Shown: positions 25,976 through 35,607, counted from the stretch's first letter. The stretch is 64,000 nucleotides of DNA from Peribacillus huizhouensis (GCF_014138605.1 NZ_JACJHX010000005.1:62001-126000); one strand, 5' to 3'. Notes: generated by a model not told the origin, from the letters alone. Translations and numbers: made by a program.

Positions 25976-26635
25976 TTATGTTTAATAAAAGTTATATGAT
26001 TTAGGTATCATCTGTCGGGATTTAGCAGTAAGCATCCGATGTATTCCAAGGCACTAAACAAATACGGAGAAATTTCTGTATAATATAAAGATAAATACTA
26101 GATTTAAGTCTTAATGGAATTTTAACATCATCTGTATCCTTAATAATATATTGGTAGAATATCATCAAAAAGTAATATCTATTTTGATTTTGTAGCCCTT
26201 CCTATTAGATGATAAGACAGGGCATGTAACCGTATTGCTGTGGAATAAAGTTCTTTTATTCAAAATAATATTATTGGTTTTAGGCTACTAAAGTAGGGGA
26301 AAAGAATATTTCATTAAAATCTTAGTCATGATAATAATTGTTCCTTGATTATCCCCTATGTCTGATACATACGAATTTAGGTAGTTAGTGATGTGTAATG
26401 TATAAAAAAGACGTTAACTTGAATGTGAAAACTACATTTGTAGGAATTAGAGGAGAAAATACAGTTTGAATCTTCACTCCTTAATCATATTAGTAGCATA
26501 GAACATTAAACTGAAATTTCTCTAGATAATGTTGAAGAGAACTATTTAACCTATTATTCCATCAACAGTGTGCCAATGGTTCATACAGAGTAGTCCATGA
26601 TAAAGATAGATTATTAGAAGTAGGTGTAGTGAAAT
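25976..26635. other. Gene-free AT-rich stretch with a possible toxin-gene remnant
   Basis: No intact ORF with a ribosome site is present over 660 bp. In the last 65 bp one plus frame reads NGSYRVVHDKDRLLEVGVVK (26575-26634), which resembles the core of RelE/ParE-type toxins, but it is preceded by stops and runs into the chromate transporter gene. The rest looks like decayed sequence. The remnant call is tentative. Confidence 0.3.
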
Positions 26636-27205
26636 ATGAAGCAATTAAATATTTTTATGGCATTTTTTAGAGTTGGCATGCTTGGTTTCGGCGGAGGTCC
26701 TGCTGCGATACCTCTTGTGCAAAAAGAGGTAGTTGAGAAATATAAGTGGATGAATAATGAAGATTTTGGTGATGTCTTGGCGCTTGGAAATGCGCTGCCG
26801 GGTCCGATTGCGCCTAAGCTAGCAGGCTATATTGGGTACCGTGTTGGCGGTTTTTGGGGCTTGCTTAATGGTGTGTTTGCATCTTGTGTTCCCACCATAC
26901 TTTTAATGATTTTGCTTTTGAAAAGCTTGAATGCTTATAAAAATCAAGCGTGGGTGACAGGAATGTCACAAGCAGTCGTTCCTGTTGTCGCTGTGATGCT
27001 GCTAACTATGACTTTAGACTTTTTAAAAAAATCAGGTTCATCCAGTATCGGCTGGCTGTGGACGATTGTCTTCGTTTTGCTCGGGTTTGTGTTTATGGAA
27101 CTGTTAAATGTGCATCCAGCTATTATCATTTTTTCCCTGCTCATTGGGGCACTATTGAAGAGAGGCCCTGTTTCTGAACCTAATAAGGAGGCGGGAAAGT
27201 CATGA
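26636..27205 (+). CDS. Chromate transporter half-protein 1
   Basis: This is a 189-residue short-chain CHR protein. It covers one half of a classical ChrA and needs the partner encoded next. The family motif GFGGGPAAIPLVQKEVVE is at about residues 17-34, and the GNALPGPIAPKLAGYIGY motif follows at about 58-75. About five to six membrane helices are predicted. Short CHR pairs such as B. subtilis YwrB/YwrA export chromate. The stop overlaps the next start by 4 bp. Confidence 0.93.
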   Translation: MKQLNIFMAFFRVGMLGFGGGPAAIPLVQKEVVEKYKWMNNEDFGDVLALGNALPGPIAPKLAGYIGYRVGGFWGLLNGVFASCVPTILLMILLLKSLNAYKNQAWVTGMSQAVVPVVAVMLLTMTLDFLKKSGSSSIGWLWTIVFVLLGFVFMELLNVHPAIIIFSLLIGALLKRGPVSEPNKEAGKS

Positions 27206-27732
27206 TTTATTTGCAGATTTTCTGGGCTTTTTTTATATCAGGTATTCTCGGCTACGGTGGTGGTCCGGCATCCATTCCGTTAATTGAAAAGGAGGTAGTC
27301 GACAGATACGGTTGGTTTACTGTTCATGAATTCAGTGATGTGATTGCCCTTGGGAATGCACTCCCTGGCCCAATTGCTACCAAAATGGCAGGCTATATTG
27401 GATTTGAACAGGCTGGTATACTGGGCGCTATTATTGGGGTATTCGCTTCAGTCGCTCCTTCTCTCATTTTAATGCTTGGTCTACTCAGTATTTTAAAGCG
27501 TCACAAAGAATCCCCTCGAGTGAAAAGGATGACAGTCGTCGTTCGTCCAATCATTGCTGTCTTGCTAGGGATGATGGCTTATGATTTCTTTTTCACTGCA
27601 TATGAAGGAATCGGATGGATTCAGACACTAGTGATTGGGATTATTAGTTATTTTTTATTGGGTAAATTGAAGGTTCATCCTGCCTATGTAATCGCAATAG
27701 CGTTAGTATATGGAGCTTTTTTTCTTGGTTGA
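27202..27732 (+). CDS. Chromate transporter half-protein 2
   Basis: The second short-chain CHR subunit has 176 residues. It repeats the same signature (GYGGGPASIPLIEKEVVDRY at about 18-37; GNALPGPIATKMAGYIGF at about 57-74). Two homologous halves in opposite membrane orientation make the functional heterodimer in characterised pairs. The start lies inside the last codons of the first half behind AAGGAGG. A terminator overlaps the stop. Confidence 0.93.
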   Translation: MIYLQIFWAFFISGILGYGGGPASIPLIEKEVVDRYGWFTVHEFSDVIALGNALPGPIATKMAGYIGFEQAGILGAIIGVFASVAPSLILMLGLLSILKRHKESPRVKRMTVVVRPIIAVLLGMMAYDFFFTAYEGIGWIQTLVIGIISYFLLGKLKVHPAYVIAIALVYGAFFLG

Positions 27733-27742
27733 AAAAGCTCCT
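27712..27742 (+). terminator. Terminator overlapping the end of the chromate transporter operon
   Basis: GGAGCTTTTT / GAAAAAGCTCC, with the stop codon TGA at 27730-27732 inside the structure. Confidence 0.6.
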
Positions 27743-28257
27743 TTGATGTTTTACAAGGATATTTCATTTTATGATCCAATTCTTATAAGCATCCATCTAA
27801 TGGTAAAACTTAATGACTTAAAAAATAAAGATAATAGTGGGATTTTGAATATAAATATTGTATTGAATGATGCAAACGATAAATACTAATCCCCTGTGAA
27901 ACTAGATGGGGACAACAACGGACTTTTAAGGTAGTTAATTAGAAGTCTCCCATTATGATGAAGGATGTTTGTCTAAGTTTTGGACAATATTTGACGAACC
28001 AAAAGTGTAAAACCAAGAGACGTAGTCGAAAAGATCTAGATCATATGTCATGAATATTGATAAGGTAAATATAATATATTTACATAAAAATTCTTTCAAT
28101 CATATATTTCCTAATTTGTTCTAGTTGAAAAAATGTAGAATTTAGTCGTAATATGTAAAAAAATAAGGTAAAATATTTAAATTTAATAGCATAAAATTAC
28201 ATAAAATATACCAAAAATTCTGTATAATCAAAGAAAATAGAAAATTCATATACAGAA
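27743..28257. other. AT-rich gene-free region before the c-di-GMP riboswitch
   Basis: No ORF with a ribosome site is visible. Very AT-rich sequence from 28060 to 28250 should contain the promoter for the riboswitch transcript. A CCCC...GGGG hairpin lies near 27891-27911. Nothing else is supported. Confidence 0.4.
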
Positions 28258-28339
28258 AAAGGCAAACCTATTGAAAAATAGGGACGCAAAGTCGCGGGTC
28301 TAAGGTATTATATTGTGCTATGATGGCTGGACTGCCTGA
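28258..28339 (+). ncRNA. Cyclic di-GMP-I (GEMM-I) riboswitch
   Basis: The conserved GEMM-I core is present: GGCAAACC (28261-28268), a stem CCTATT-GAAA-AATAGG with the required GNRA tetraloop, then GGGACGCAAAG, and a GGGTCTAAGG strand of the second helix with its return arm ATGGCTGGACTGCC (28322-28335). The GGCA/TGCC ends pair. It lies 20 nt before the ribosome site of a SinI-type antirepressor gene. No separate terminator lies between the aptamer and that site, so control of translation initiation is most likely, although the direction (on or off) cannot be read here. Confidence 0.92.
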
Positions 28340-28367
28340 AATACATAGTATTTTAGGAGGGAATGGG

Positions 28368-28514
28368 TTGGCAGATCTAATAGTTGATGAAGAATGGATT
28401 GAGCTAATGGTACAAGCTAAGGTACTTGGATTGACAAAAGAGGAAGTCCTTCGTTTCTTTGAGCAAAAAGCAACAGAAAATAAAAAAGATGAACCAACCT
28501 ATCATACGATTTAA
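28368..28514 (+). CDS. sinI: SinI-family antirepressor
   Basis: The start is the TTG at 28368, exactly 7 nt after AGGAGG; the upstream ATGs at 28320 and 28323 lie inside the riboswitch aptamer and have no ribosome site. The product has 48 residues (MADLIVDEEWIELMVQAKVL...). Residues about 8-35 are the Sin_I dimerisation motif, DEEWIELMVQAKVLGLTKEE, matching the B. subtilis SinI helical hook that disrupts SinR. SinI frees biofilm matrix genes from SinR repression. A SinR orthologue is encoded 290 bp away in convergent orientation. Expression is placed under c-di-GMP by the leader riboswitch. Confidence 0.9.
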   Translation: MADLIVDEEWIELMVQAKVLGLTKEEVLRFFEQKATENKKDEPTYHTI

Positions 28515-28520
28515 ACGTAT

Positions 28521-28575
28521 AAACCCCTTAAACAAACTGGTTTTTTACGAAAGTCCAGTTCGTTTAAGGGGTTTG
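28521..28575 (+). terminator. Terminator after sinI
   Basis: AAACCCCTTAAAC-ACTGG / CCAGT-GTTTAAGGGGTTT, a long stem followed by TTTTGTTT. Symmetry allows use in both directions. Confidence 0.88.
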
Positions 28576-28584
28576 TTTTGTTTA

Positions 28585-28715
28585 TGGACACGGGGCGGGG
28601 CTCCGCGACGAACTAATATAGCCATCTACTAAGCAGAGATACGTATTTTATTAAGAAAGTACTTCGAAATCCGGCTCCGCACCGCCACCGTTGTGATTAG
28701 GTGAGTTTAGCGTGC
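28585..28715 (+). repeat. Family B repeat, copy between sinI and sinR
   Basis: About 130 bp. It has GGGGCGGGGCTCCGCGAC at the left, ACTAATATAGCC in the middle, then CCGGCTCCGCACCGCCACCG and TTGTGATTAGGTGAG at the right. The outer GGCGGGGCT and AGC/GGCTCCGCACCGCC arms can pair. It is closely related to 52051-52170 and to the inverted copy at 32019-32147. Confidence 0.75.
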
Positions 28716-28804
28716 TTCAAGGGATATCGTACATAGTAATTGGTGGTATGTTAACGTCATTCTGGATTTGTAAAGAGATAAAAATGGGATCATCCATACT
28801 CCAA

Positions 28805-29128
28805 TCACTCTTCTTGCTTTAATCTCCATTTGTTAAATTCAATGAATTCACGGAATTGATCTTTGGATACACCGGATTTCATTGCCTCTTGAACAATATT
28901 CATCCATTCTGCGTCAAGCCCATCTTTGACAGGTTCATCGTGAAGGAGAGAATCAACAGGAATTTGCAGCACTAAGGCGATTTTTTCGAGAAACTGGATA
29001 GATGGGTTCGTTTGAAGGTTTCTTTCAAGGGAGCTTAAATAGGACTTGGCGACTCCCGCTTTTTCAGCAAGTTCTGTCATGGACATTCTATTTTCTTGTC
29101 TCAGTTTTTTTACGCGATCACCGATCAT
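28805..29128 (-). CDS. sinR: Biofilm master regulator SinR
   Basis: The protein has 107 residues. The N-terminal XRE helix-turn-helix has MTELAEKAGVAKSYLSSLER followed by the hallmark NLQTNPSIQFLEKIA, almost identical to B. subtilis SinR. The C-terminal Sin_I-like dimerisation hook is DAEWMNIVQEAMKSGVSKDQ and FREFIEFNKWR. SinR represses matrix operons and is inactivated by SinI. In B. subtilis sinI and sinR are adjacent and co-directional; here they converge, separated by a terminator and a family B repeat. AGGTGAGATAAC precedes the ATG. Confidence 0.95.
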   Translation of the reverse strand: MIGDRVKKLRQENRMSMTELAEKAGVAKSYLSSLERNLQTNPSIQFLEKIALVLQIPVDSLLHDEPVKDGLDAEWMNIVQEAMKSGVSKDQFREFIEFNKWRLKQEE

Positions 29129-29390
29129 GTTATCTCACCTCAAAACTTTTCTGCAGATATTTTCATGCGTAAGGCTGTTAATACTTATTTTAACGTTTTC
29201 ACGGTATTAAATCTATAAATTTTCATAATATCGTGAAGTTGTACCTGCACTTTATACATGGTAATATTAAGGGTGCACCTATTTAATATGAAATAAAATG
29301 GATATATTAATCCTTGATCTAGTGTTAATTAAATCTAAAATATATTTTCTTTTTTAATAAAGACTTCTATATAAAGAGGAGCGTTATTGA

Positions 29391-31901
29391 ATGCTTAATA
29401 TTTTAAATAAAGTGTTTGACCCGAATAAACGAGAAGTGAAGCGTCTTGAGAAGCTGGCTGATCAAATTGAAATGCTAGCGGATAAAACAGCTTCGTTATC
29501 AGATGAAGAACTGCGTGGGAAAACAGAAGAATTCAAAGAGCGTTACCAAAAAGGAGAAACGGTCGATGATTTGCTTGTTGAGGCATTCGCGACGATTCGT
29601 GAAGGAGCAAGAAGAGCATTAGGAATGTATCCATTCCGCGTACAGCTAATGGGGGGGATTTCCCTTCATGATGGTAATATTTCTGAAATGAAAACCGGGG
29701 AAGGGAAAACGTTGACTTCCACTCTTCCTGTCTATTTAAACGCGATTACTGGGAAAGGCGTTCATGTCGTTACTGTCAATGAATACTTAGCAAGCCGTGA
29801 TGCGGAAGAAATGGGCAAGCTGTATGAGTTCATGGGAATGACGGTTGGGTTGAACCTGAACGGCATGTCTAAGGAAGAGAAGCAAGAAGCGTACAGTGCT
29901 GATATTACGTATAGTACGAATAATGAGCTAGGTTTCGATTATTTACGGGATAATATGGTTCTATATAAAGAGCAAATGGTACAACGACCTTTACATTTTG
30001 CTGTTATCGATGAAGTGGATTCAATCTTGATTGATGAGGCACGTACACCATTAATTATTTCAGGTTCGGCACAAAAATCAGCTCAGTTATATATCCAAGC
30101 GAATGCTTTCGTTCGTACGCTTACGTTAGACAAGCATTATACGTATGATGAAAAAACAAAAGGGGTTCAGCTGACGGAAGAAGGAATTAACCGTTCGGAA
30201 GCGGCATTTAATATCGAAAATTTATTTGATATTAATCATGTTGTTTTGAATCATCATATTAATCAAGCGTTAAAAGCGCATGTAAGCATGCATCTTGATG
30301 TCGACTATGTCGTGCAAGAAGGCGAAATCGTCATTGTTGACCAGTTCACTGGGCGTTTAATGAAAGGTCGCCGCTATAGTGATGGACTCCATCAGGCTAT
30401 TGAAGCGAAAGAAGGCTTGGAGATTCAAAATGAAAGCATGACACTTGCAACAATTACCTTCCAAAACTACTTCCGGATGTATGAAAAACTTTCCGGGATG
30501 ACGGGTACAGCCAAAACGGAAGAAGAAGAATTCCGTAATATTTATAATATGAATGTTATTGTAATTCCAACGAACCGTGAAATTATTCGGGATGACCGCG
30601 CTGATTTAATCTATGCGTCGATGGATGGGAAATTCCGTGCCGTAGTCGAAGAGATTGCGGAGCGGCATACTAAAGGACAGCCAGTTCTAGTTGGTACAGT
30701 AGCGATTGAAACGTCTGAGATTATTTCAAAGTATTTATCTAGAAAAGGGATTCCGCATAATGTGTTGAATGCGAAAAATCATGGACGAGAAGCTGAAATT
30801 ATTGCGAATGCTGGTGAACAAGGCGCCGTGACCATAGCGACGAATATGGCTGGTCGTGGTACGGATATCAAACTCGGCGAAGGTGTGAAAGAACTAGGCG
30901 GTCTTGTGGTGCTCGGTACGGAGCGACATGAAAGTCGTCGAATTGATAACCAGCTTCGTGGACGTTCTGGACGTCAAGGAGATCCAGGTATGACACAATT
31001 CTATCTATCCATGGAAGATGAATTGATGCGTCGCTTCGGATCGGACAATATGAAAGCGATGATGGCGCGGCTTGGGATGGATGATACGCAGCCAATCCAA
31101 AGTAAAATGGTATCCCGTGCTGTGGAATCCGCTCAGAAGCGCGTTGAAGGCAATAACTTCGATGCACGTAAACAGCTTCTTCAATATGATGATGTGTTGC
31201 GTCAACAACGTGAAATCATTTATAAGCAACGTTTTGATGTGTTGGATAGTGAGAACTTACGCGATATCGTCGAGAATATGCTTGAAGCGAGCATTCAACG
31301 TAATATTGCTCATTTTGCCCCAAGTCCGGATGGTGAAGAATGGAACTATCAAGGCTTAATCGATTTTGTTCACGGCAATCTGTTCGATGAGGGTGAAGTA
31401 ACAGAAGCTGATCTAACTGGCAAAGATGAAGCGGAAGTAGCAGATTTCATCCTTGCGAAAGTGAAAGAACAGTATGATATAAAAGAAGAGCAATTGTCAC
31501 CTGAACAAATGCGTGAGTTTGAAAAGGTCATCGTTTTACGTGCAGTGGACAGTAAATGGATGAATCATATTGATGCGATGGAACAATTACGTCAAGGGAT
31601 CCATCTTCGTGCATATGGTCAAATTGATCCATTGCGTGAATATCAGCAAGAAGGCTTTGCGATGTTCGAGGATATGGTCATGGCCATTGAAGATGACGTT
31701 GCGAAATATATTATGAAGTCAGAAATCCGCAATAATCTAGAACGTCAGGAAGTTATCCAAGGACATGCTGTCAATCCGAAAGAAGGCCCAGAAGAGGTGA
31801 AGAAAAAACCGCTTCGTAAATCGCCTGAAATCGGCAGAAATACACCTTGTCCATGCGGAAGTGGCAAAAAGTATAAAAACTGTCACGGAAATGTAGAGTA
31901 A
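29391..31901 (+). CDS. secA: Preprotein translocase ATPase SecA
   Basis: SecA powers post-translational export through SecYEG. The product has 836 residues, the expected length for Bacillus. Walker A is MKTGEGKT (about residue 101), the DEAD-type motif is [17 protein letters not shown], and motif GRAGRGTDI-like [11 protein letters not shown] lies near residue 487. The C-terminal zinc site [18 protein letters not shown] binds SecB-like partners or the membrane. AGAGGAG precedes the ATG. prfB follows, as in most Bacillota. Confidence 0.98.
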   Translation: MLNILNKVFDPNKREVKRLEKLADQIEMLADKTASLSDEELRGKTEEFKERYQKGETVDDLLVEAFATIREGARRALGMYPFRVQLMGGISLHDGNISEMKTGEGKTLTSTLPVYLNAITGKGVHVVTVNEYLASRDAEEMGKLYEFMGMTVGLNLNGMSKEEKQEAYSADITYSTNNELGFDYLRDNMVLYKEQMVQRPLHFAVIDEVDSILIDEARTPLIISGSAQKSAQLYIQANAFVRTLTLDKHYTYDEKTKGVQLTEEGINRSEAAFNIENLFDINHVVLNHHINQALKAHVSMHLDVDYVVQEGEIVIVDQFTGRLMKGRRYSDGLHQAIEAKEGLEIQNESMTLATITFQNYFRMYEKLSGMTGTAKTEEEEFRNIYNMNVIVIPTNREIIRDDRADLIYASMDGKFRAVVEEIAERHTKGQPVLVGTVAIETSEIISKYLSRKGIPHNVLNAKNHGREAEIIANAGEQGAVTIATNMAGRGTDIKLGEGVKELGGLVVLGTERHESRRIDNQLRGRSGRQGDPGMTQFYLSMEDELMRRFGSDNMKAMMARLGMDDTQPIQSKMVSRAVESAQKRVEGNNFDARKQLLQYDDVLRQQREIIYKQRFDVLDSENLRDIVENMLEASIQRNIAHFAPSPDGEEWNYQGLIDFVHGNLFDEGEVTEADLTGKDEAEVADFILAKVKEQYDIKEEQLSPEQMREFEKVIVLRAVDSKWMNHIDAMEQLRQGIHLRAYGQIDPLREYQQEGFAMFEDMVMAIEDDVAKYIMKSEIRNNLERQEVIQGHAVNPKEGPEEVKKKPLRKSPEIGRNTPCPCGSGKKYKNCHGNVE

Positions 31902-31907
31902 ATAGGA

Positions 31908-31946
31908 AAAGGGGGCGGTTTAGTCAATGGTTACCGTCTCTTTTTT
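31908..31946 (+). terminator. Terminator after secA
   Basis: GGCGGT / ACCGTC stem with TCTTTTTTC tail. It separates secA from prfB. Confidence 0.65.
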
Positions 31947-32018
31947 CATTCGTGTAACAAAACTCCTATGGCGTTAAAACGATACCATTTACCATGAAGG
32001 ATTAATCAGGTATCAAGC

Positions 32019-32147
32019 TGCACTCACCTCATCACAATGGTGGCGGTGCGGAGCCGGAATTTTGAGGTATTTTCTATAATAAAAAGAAGTATACCAGCTA
32101 AGAAGATTGGCTAGATTAGTAAGTCGCGGAGACCCGTCCCCATGTCC
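32019..32147 (-). repeat. Family B repeat, inverted copy in the secA-prfB gap
   Basis: Read on the minus strand it gives GGGGACGGGTCTCCGCGACT, ACTAATCTAGCC, then CCGGCTCCGCACCGCCACCA and TTGTGATGAGGTGAG. This matches the copies at 28585 and 52051 along their whole length. No gene is present between 31902 and 32258. Confidence 0.75.
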
Positions 32148-32258
32148 TTCATACAAACAAGAAGGAAACATGAAATACAGTTTGCGAATCCGTCTTTTTT
32201 TGCATATAGTTGTAGAGACTGATTACGTTTTTTTGAAAATAATTAAGAGGTGAATAGT

Positions 32259-33357
32259 ATGGAATTAGCAGAAATTAGAAATGAACTTGAGAAAACAGCT
32301 AAGAAATTAGTGGACTTTAGGGGGTCTCTTTGACTTAGAAGAGAAGGAAGCCCGTATAGCTGAGTTAGATAATATTATGTCCGATCCAGTGTTTTGGAAC
32401 GATCAGCAAAAAGCACAAGTTGTTATTAATGAAGCGAATGGATTGAAGGATCAAGTCAATCAATTAGCTGAACTGAATGAATCATATGAAAATCTTGAAT
32501 TGACTTATGAGCTTGTAAAAGAAGAAAACGACGAAGAGCTACTAGCAGACCTTGAAGTGGAAATCGTCGAGCTTTCTAAACATATGAATGAATACGAACT
32601 TCAAATGTTACTAAGTGAAGAATATGATAAAAATAATGCCATTCTTGAGCTTCATCCAGGAGCTGGCGGTACCGAATCTCAGGATTGGGGCTCCATGCTT
32701 CTGCGTATGTATACTCGTTGGGGTGAAAAAAGAGGCTTTAAGGTAGAAACAATCGACTATCTGCCTGGAGACGAAGCTGGTATTAAAAGTGTGACTCTTC
32801 TTTTCAAAGGACATAACGCTTATGGCTATTTGAAAGCAGAAAAAGGGGTTCACCGTCTTGTTCGTATTTCTCCTTTCGATTCATCGGGCCGCCGCCACAC
32901 TTCTTTCGTTTCTTGTGAAGTCATGCCGGAATTTGATGAGACCATTGAAGTGGAAATTCGTACAGAAGATTTAAAAGTAGATACGTATCGAGCAACCGGT
33001 GCTGGCGGTCAGCATATTAATACGACGGATTCTGCTGTCAGGATTACACATATTCCAACAGGTGTTGTAGTCACATGTCAATCTGAACGTTCACAAATCA
33101 AAAACCGTGCTCAAGCGATGAACTTCCTAAAAGCAAAACTATATCAACGCGAACTCGAGCAGCAACAAGCAGAATTGGATGAAATCCGCGGCGAACAAAA
33201 GGAAATCGGCTGGGGAAGCCAAATCCGATCTTACGTATTCCACCCATACTCGATGGTGAAAGATCACCGTACTAGTACGGAAACCGGAAACGTGCAAGCG
33301 GTCATGGATGGTGATATTGACGCATTCATCGATGCCTATCTGCGTTCAAAATTATAA
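32259..33357 (+). CDS. prfB: Peptide chain release factor 2, with programmed +1 frameshift
   Basis: RF2 recognises UGA and UAA stops. Translation begins at ATG 32259 and reaches an in-frame UGA at 32331-32333 after 24 codons. The shift site CTT-TGA-C is preceded by the internal Shine-Dalgarno-like AGGGGG, the universal autoregulatory arrangement; reading resumes at GAC 32332. The shifted product has about 365 residues. The stop-recognition motif [10 protein letters not shown] and the catalytic GGQ in [16 protein letters not shown] are intact. This is not a pseudogene. Confidence 0.97.
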
Positions 33358-33372
33358 GATTCAATAGATGAT

Positions 33373-33412
33373 GGTCCATTAAACAGTGCAAACTGTTTAG
33401 TGGACCTTTTTT
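33373..33412 (+). terminator. Terminator after prfB
   Basis: GGTCCATTAAACAGT / ACTGTTTAGTGGACC, a 15-bp stem with one mismatch, loop GCAA, followed by six T. Confidence 0.93.
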
Positions 33413-33639
33413 ATTTGAAATGGATTTTTATTGTTCACTTTATTCCCCACTTTTGTGTTGCTGGGAGATTTATTGGATTATGTGCATAGCTTTCGTGAAA
33501 TCTTATGATTAATTTCCCTGACATTGCAAAAACTAAGAAAGATCTGTAGCACAATAGTTGTTCAGCGTATACATTGAATGAAATTGGGTTCGCAGAGTCA
33601 CATATTTGGACAGTATGCCCCACCTCTATGTGCAGAATG

Positions 33640-34245
33640 AAGAAACCCCCACTGATTGAAGTTTCACTTTATCCGGCATTAACGGGCAGTAAGCCCCCCA
33701 CCTCATGGCTAAGAGGAATCGAAGAAGTGTAGGTGGGGGACAACTGCCCGTAAAAGCCCGATTGGTTCAGCTAACAATCAGTGGAAAACCCCCACTGATT
33801 GAAGTTTCACTTTATCCGGCATTAACGGGCAGTAAGCCCCCACCTCATGGCTAAGAGGAATCGAAGAAGTGTAGGTGGGGGACAACTGCCCGTAAAAGCC
33901 CGATTGGTTCAGCTAACAATCAGTGGAAAACCCCCACTGATTGAAGTTTCACTTTATCCGGCATTAACGGGCAGTAAGCCCCCACCTCATGGCTAAGAGG
34001 AATCGAAGAAGTGTAGGTGGAGGACAACTGCCCGTAAAAGCCCGATTGGTTCAGCTAACAATCAGTGGAAAACCCCCACTGATTGAAGTTTCACTTTATC
34101 CGGCATTAACGGGCAGTAAGCCCCCCACCTCATGGCTAAGAGGAATCGAAGAAGTGTAGGTGGGGGACAACTGCTCGTAAAAGCCCGATTGGTTCATCTA
34201 ACAATCAGTGGAAAACCCTCACTGATTGAAGTTTCACTTTATCCG
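33640..34245 (+). repeat. Tandem array of family C structured repeats (142-143 bp unit)
   Basis: ACTGATTGAAGTTTCAC recurs at 33651, 33794, 33936, 34078 and 34221, spacing 143, 142, 142, 143. Four full units lie between, nearly identical; the 1-bp change comes from six or five C before ACCTCATGG. Each unit folds into two strong structures. In unit 2: ACGGGCAGT (33825-33833) with ACTGCCCGT (33885-33893), enclosing CCCCCACCT (33837) with AGGTGGGGG (33873); and CAATCAGTGG (33917) with CCACTGATTG (33934). Single copies occur at 39165, 51449, 52393, 57430 and 59441. No ORF or spacer diversity is present. The gap from 33358 to 34346 holds only this and the prfB terminator. Confidence 0.92.
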
Positions 34246-34346
34246 AATACCATTTACATGGGTCAGATCCCGGTGCTATACTACTTTGAACGATTTGAAT
34301 CGTAAACAAAAGCGTGGGCAAAGAGGTTGAAGGGAGTACCCGTTAA

Positions 34347-35210
34347 ATGAGAAAAAGATATCGAGAACCGAAGCATCCAGTGATTGAGAAATTGAGTGAG
34401 TATGGACTTGTAATCGTGGGGGCAGCCATCATTGCGATTGCATTTAACGTCTTCCTTTTACCGAATCAAATTGCTTCGGGTGGGGTTAGTGGAATTAGTA
34501 CGATATTGACTGATATATTCGGCTTTGAACCCGCATATGTGCAGTGGGCATTCAATATTCCGTTGTTTATCAGTGGCCTGTACTTGTTAGGCATGCAATT
34601 TGGAGCAAAATCATTAGTTGGCACATTGATCTTGCCATTAATCGTCTTTTTGACAAAAGATTGGGATCCTTGGACAAACGATGCACTGCTCGGTTCAATT
34701 TGTGGTGGCATTGGGGTTGGTTTAGGTTTAGGAATTGTTTTTAGAGGTAAGGCATCAACGGGTGGTACAGATCTTGCGGCTCAAATTATCCATAAATATA
34801 CGAATCTGTCCTTAGGAACTTGTGTAGCGTTAATTGATGGACTAATTGTGTTGAGTGCAGCGATTGTTTTTGACATTGAAAAAGGGTTGTATGCATTAAT
34901 TGGCTTATATGTGACAAGTAAAACGATTGATATTATTCAAGTAGGTCTAAGGCGCTCTAAAATGGCAATGATCATTACGAATCATGAAGAAGAAGTGAGA
35001 CATGAAATTATCCACGTACTAGACCGAGGTGTTACTAGATTATCGGGTCAGGGAGGATATACAGATGATTCACGACCGATCCTCATGTGTGTGATTGATC
35101 AATCGGAATTCACCAATTTGAAACAATTAGTAAAAGACGTTGATCCGAAAGCTTTTGTCGTCGTCATGGATGCTGCTGAGGTGTTAGGGGAGGGTTTTAA
35201 ACACGCGTAA
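34347..35210 (+). CDS. YitT-family membrane protein (DUF2179)
   Basis: The protein has 287 residues. Five to six membrane helices fill residues about 20-210 (LVIVGAAIIAIAFNVFLLP; GGVSGISTIL; FRGKASTGGTDLAAQII). The soluble C-terminal DUF2179 domain is about 220-287 (VTRLSGQGGYTDDSRPILMC). The architecture and position upstream of cccB-ftsE fit B. subtilis YvjA. The transport function is unproven for the family. GAAGGGAG precedes the ATG. Confidence 0.9.
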   Translation: MRKRYREPKHPVIEKLSEYGLVIVGAAIIAIAFNVFLLPNQIASGGVSGISTILTDIFGFEPAYVQWAFNIPLFISGLYLLGMQFGAKSLVGTLILPLIVFLTKDWDPWTNDALLGSICGGIGVGLGLGIVFRGKASTGGTDLAAQIIHKYTNLSLGTCVALIDGLIVLSAAIVFDIEKGLYALIGLYVTSKTIDIIQVGLRRSKMAMIITNHEEEVRHEIIHVLDRGVTRLSGQGGYTDDSRPILMCVIDQSEFTNLKQLVKDVDPKAFVVVMDAAEVLGEGFKHA

Positions 35211-35260
35211 CACTGGTATAATATTGGTGATGTGGATTATTTAACTAAGGGGGCATTTTA

Positions 35261-35593
35261 GTGAATAAAAAATTGATTACATTATTGCTAGGAACGACGC
35301 TTGCTCTTGCTGCGTGTGGATCGAATGACAACGCCAACAAACCAACAAATGAAGGTGGGACCACGACAACGTCTGCAGGTGAAGCAGATCAGATTTATAA
35401 AAACAAATGTTCAAGCTGTCATGGTGCGAATCTTGAAGGGGCATTTGGTCCTGAACTTAAGGCTATCGGCTCGACACTTTCTAAAGAAGATATTGAAACA
35501 ATCATTAAAGAAGGAAAGGGCGGCATGCCAGCTAAACTTATTAAAGAAGACCAAGCTGCAATTGTTGCTGAATGGTTATCTGAAAAAAAATAA
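35261..35593 (+). CDS. cccB: Cytochrome c-551 lipoprotein CccB
   Basis: The protein has 110 residues and a GTG start after AAGGGGG. The lipobox is LALAAC (Cys19). A Gly/Thr-rich linker follows, then a single class I cytochrome c domain with the heme site CSSCH (about 50-54) and axial Met in GKGGMPAKL. It is anchored outside the membrane and carries electrons to a terminal oxidase. Position next to ftsEX is as in B. subtilis. Confidence 0.95.
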   Translation: MNKKLITLLLGTTLALAACGSNDNANKPTNEGGTTTTSAGEADQIYKNKCSSCHGANLEGAFGPELKAIGSTLSKEDIETIIKEGKGGMPAKLIKEDQAAIVAEWLSEKK

Positions 35594-35607
35594 CAACATA
35601 ATGAATG

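Noticed and set aside
27743..28060. Possible IS200/IS605 end (TCTCCCATTATGATG)
   Set aside because: Only a short resemblance; no transposase, no subterminal hairpin pair and no repeat boundary could be shown.
28320..28367. SinI translation from ATG 28320 (MMAGLPEIHSIL...)
   Set aside because: These codons are part of the riboswitch aptamer; the AGGAGG and TTG at 28368 give the right SinI start.
33640..34245. Tandem repeats considered as a CRISPR array
   Set aside because: The 142-143 bp units are identical along their full length with no unique spacers, and no cas gene is nearby.
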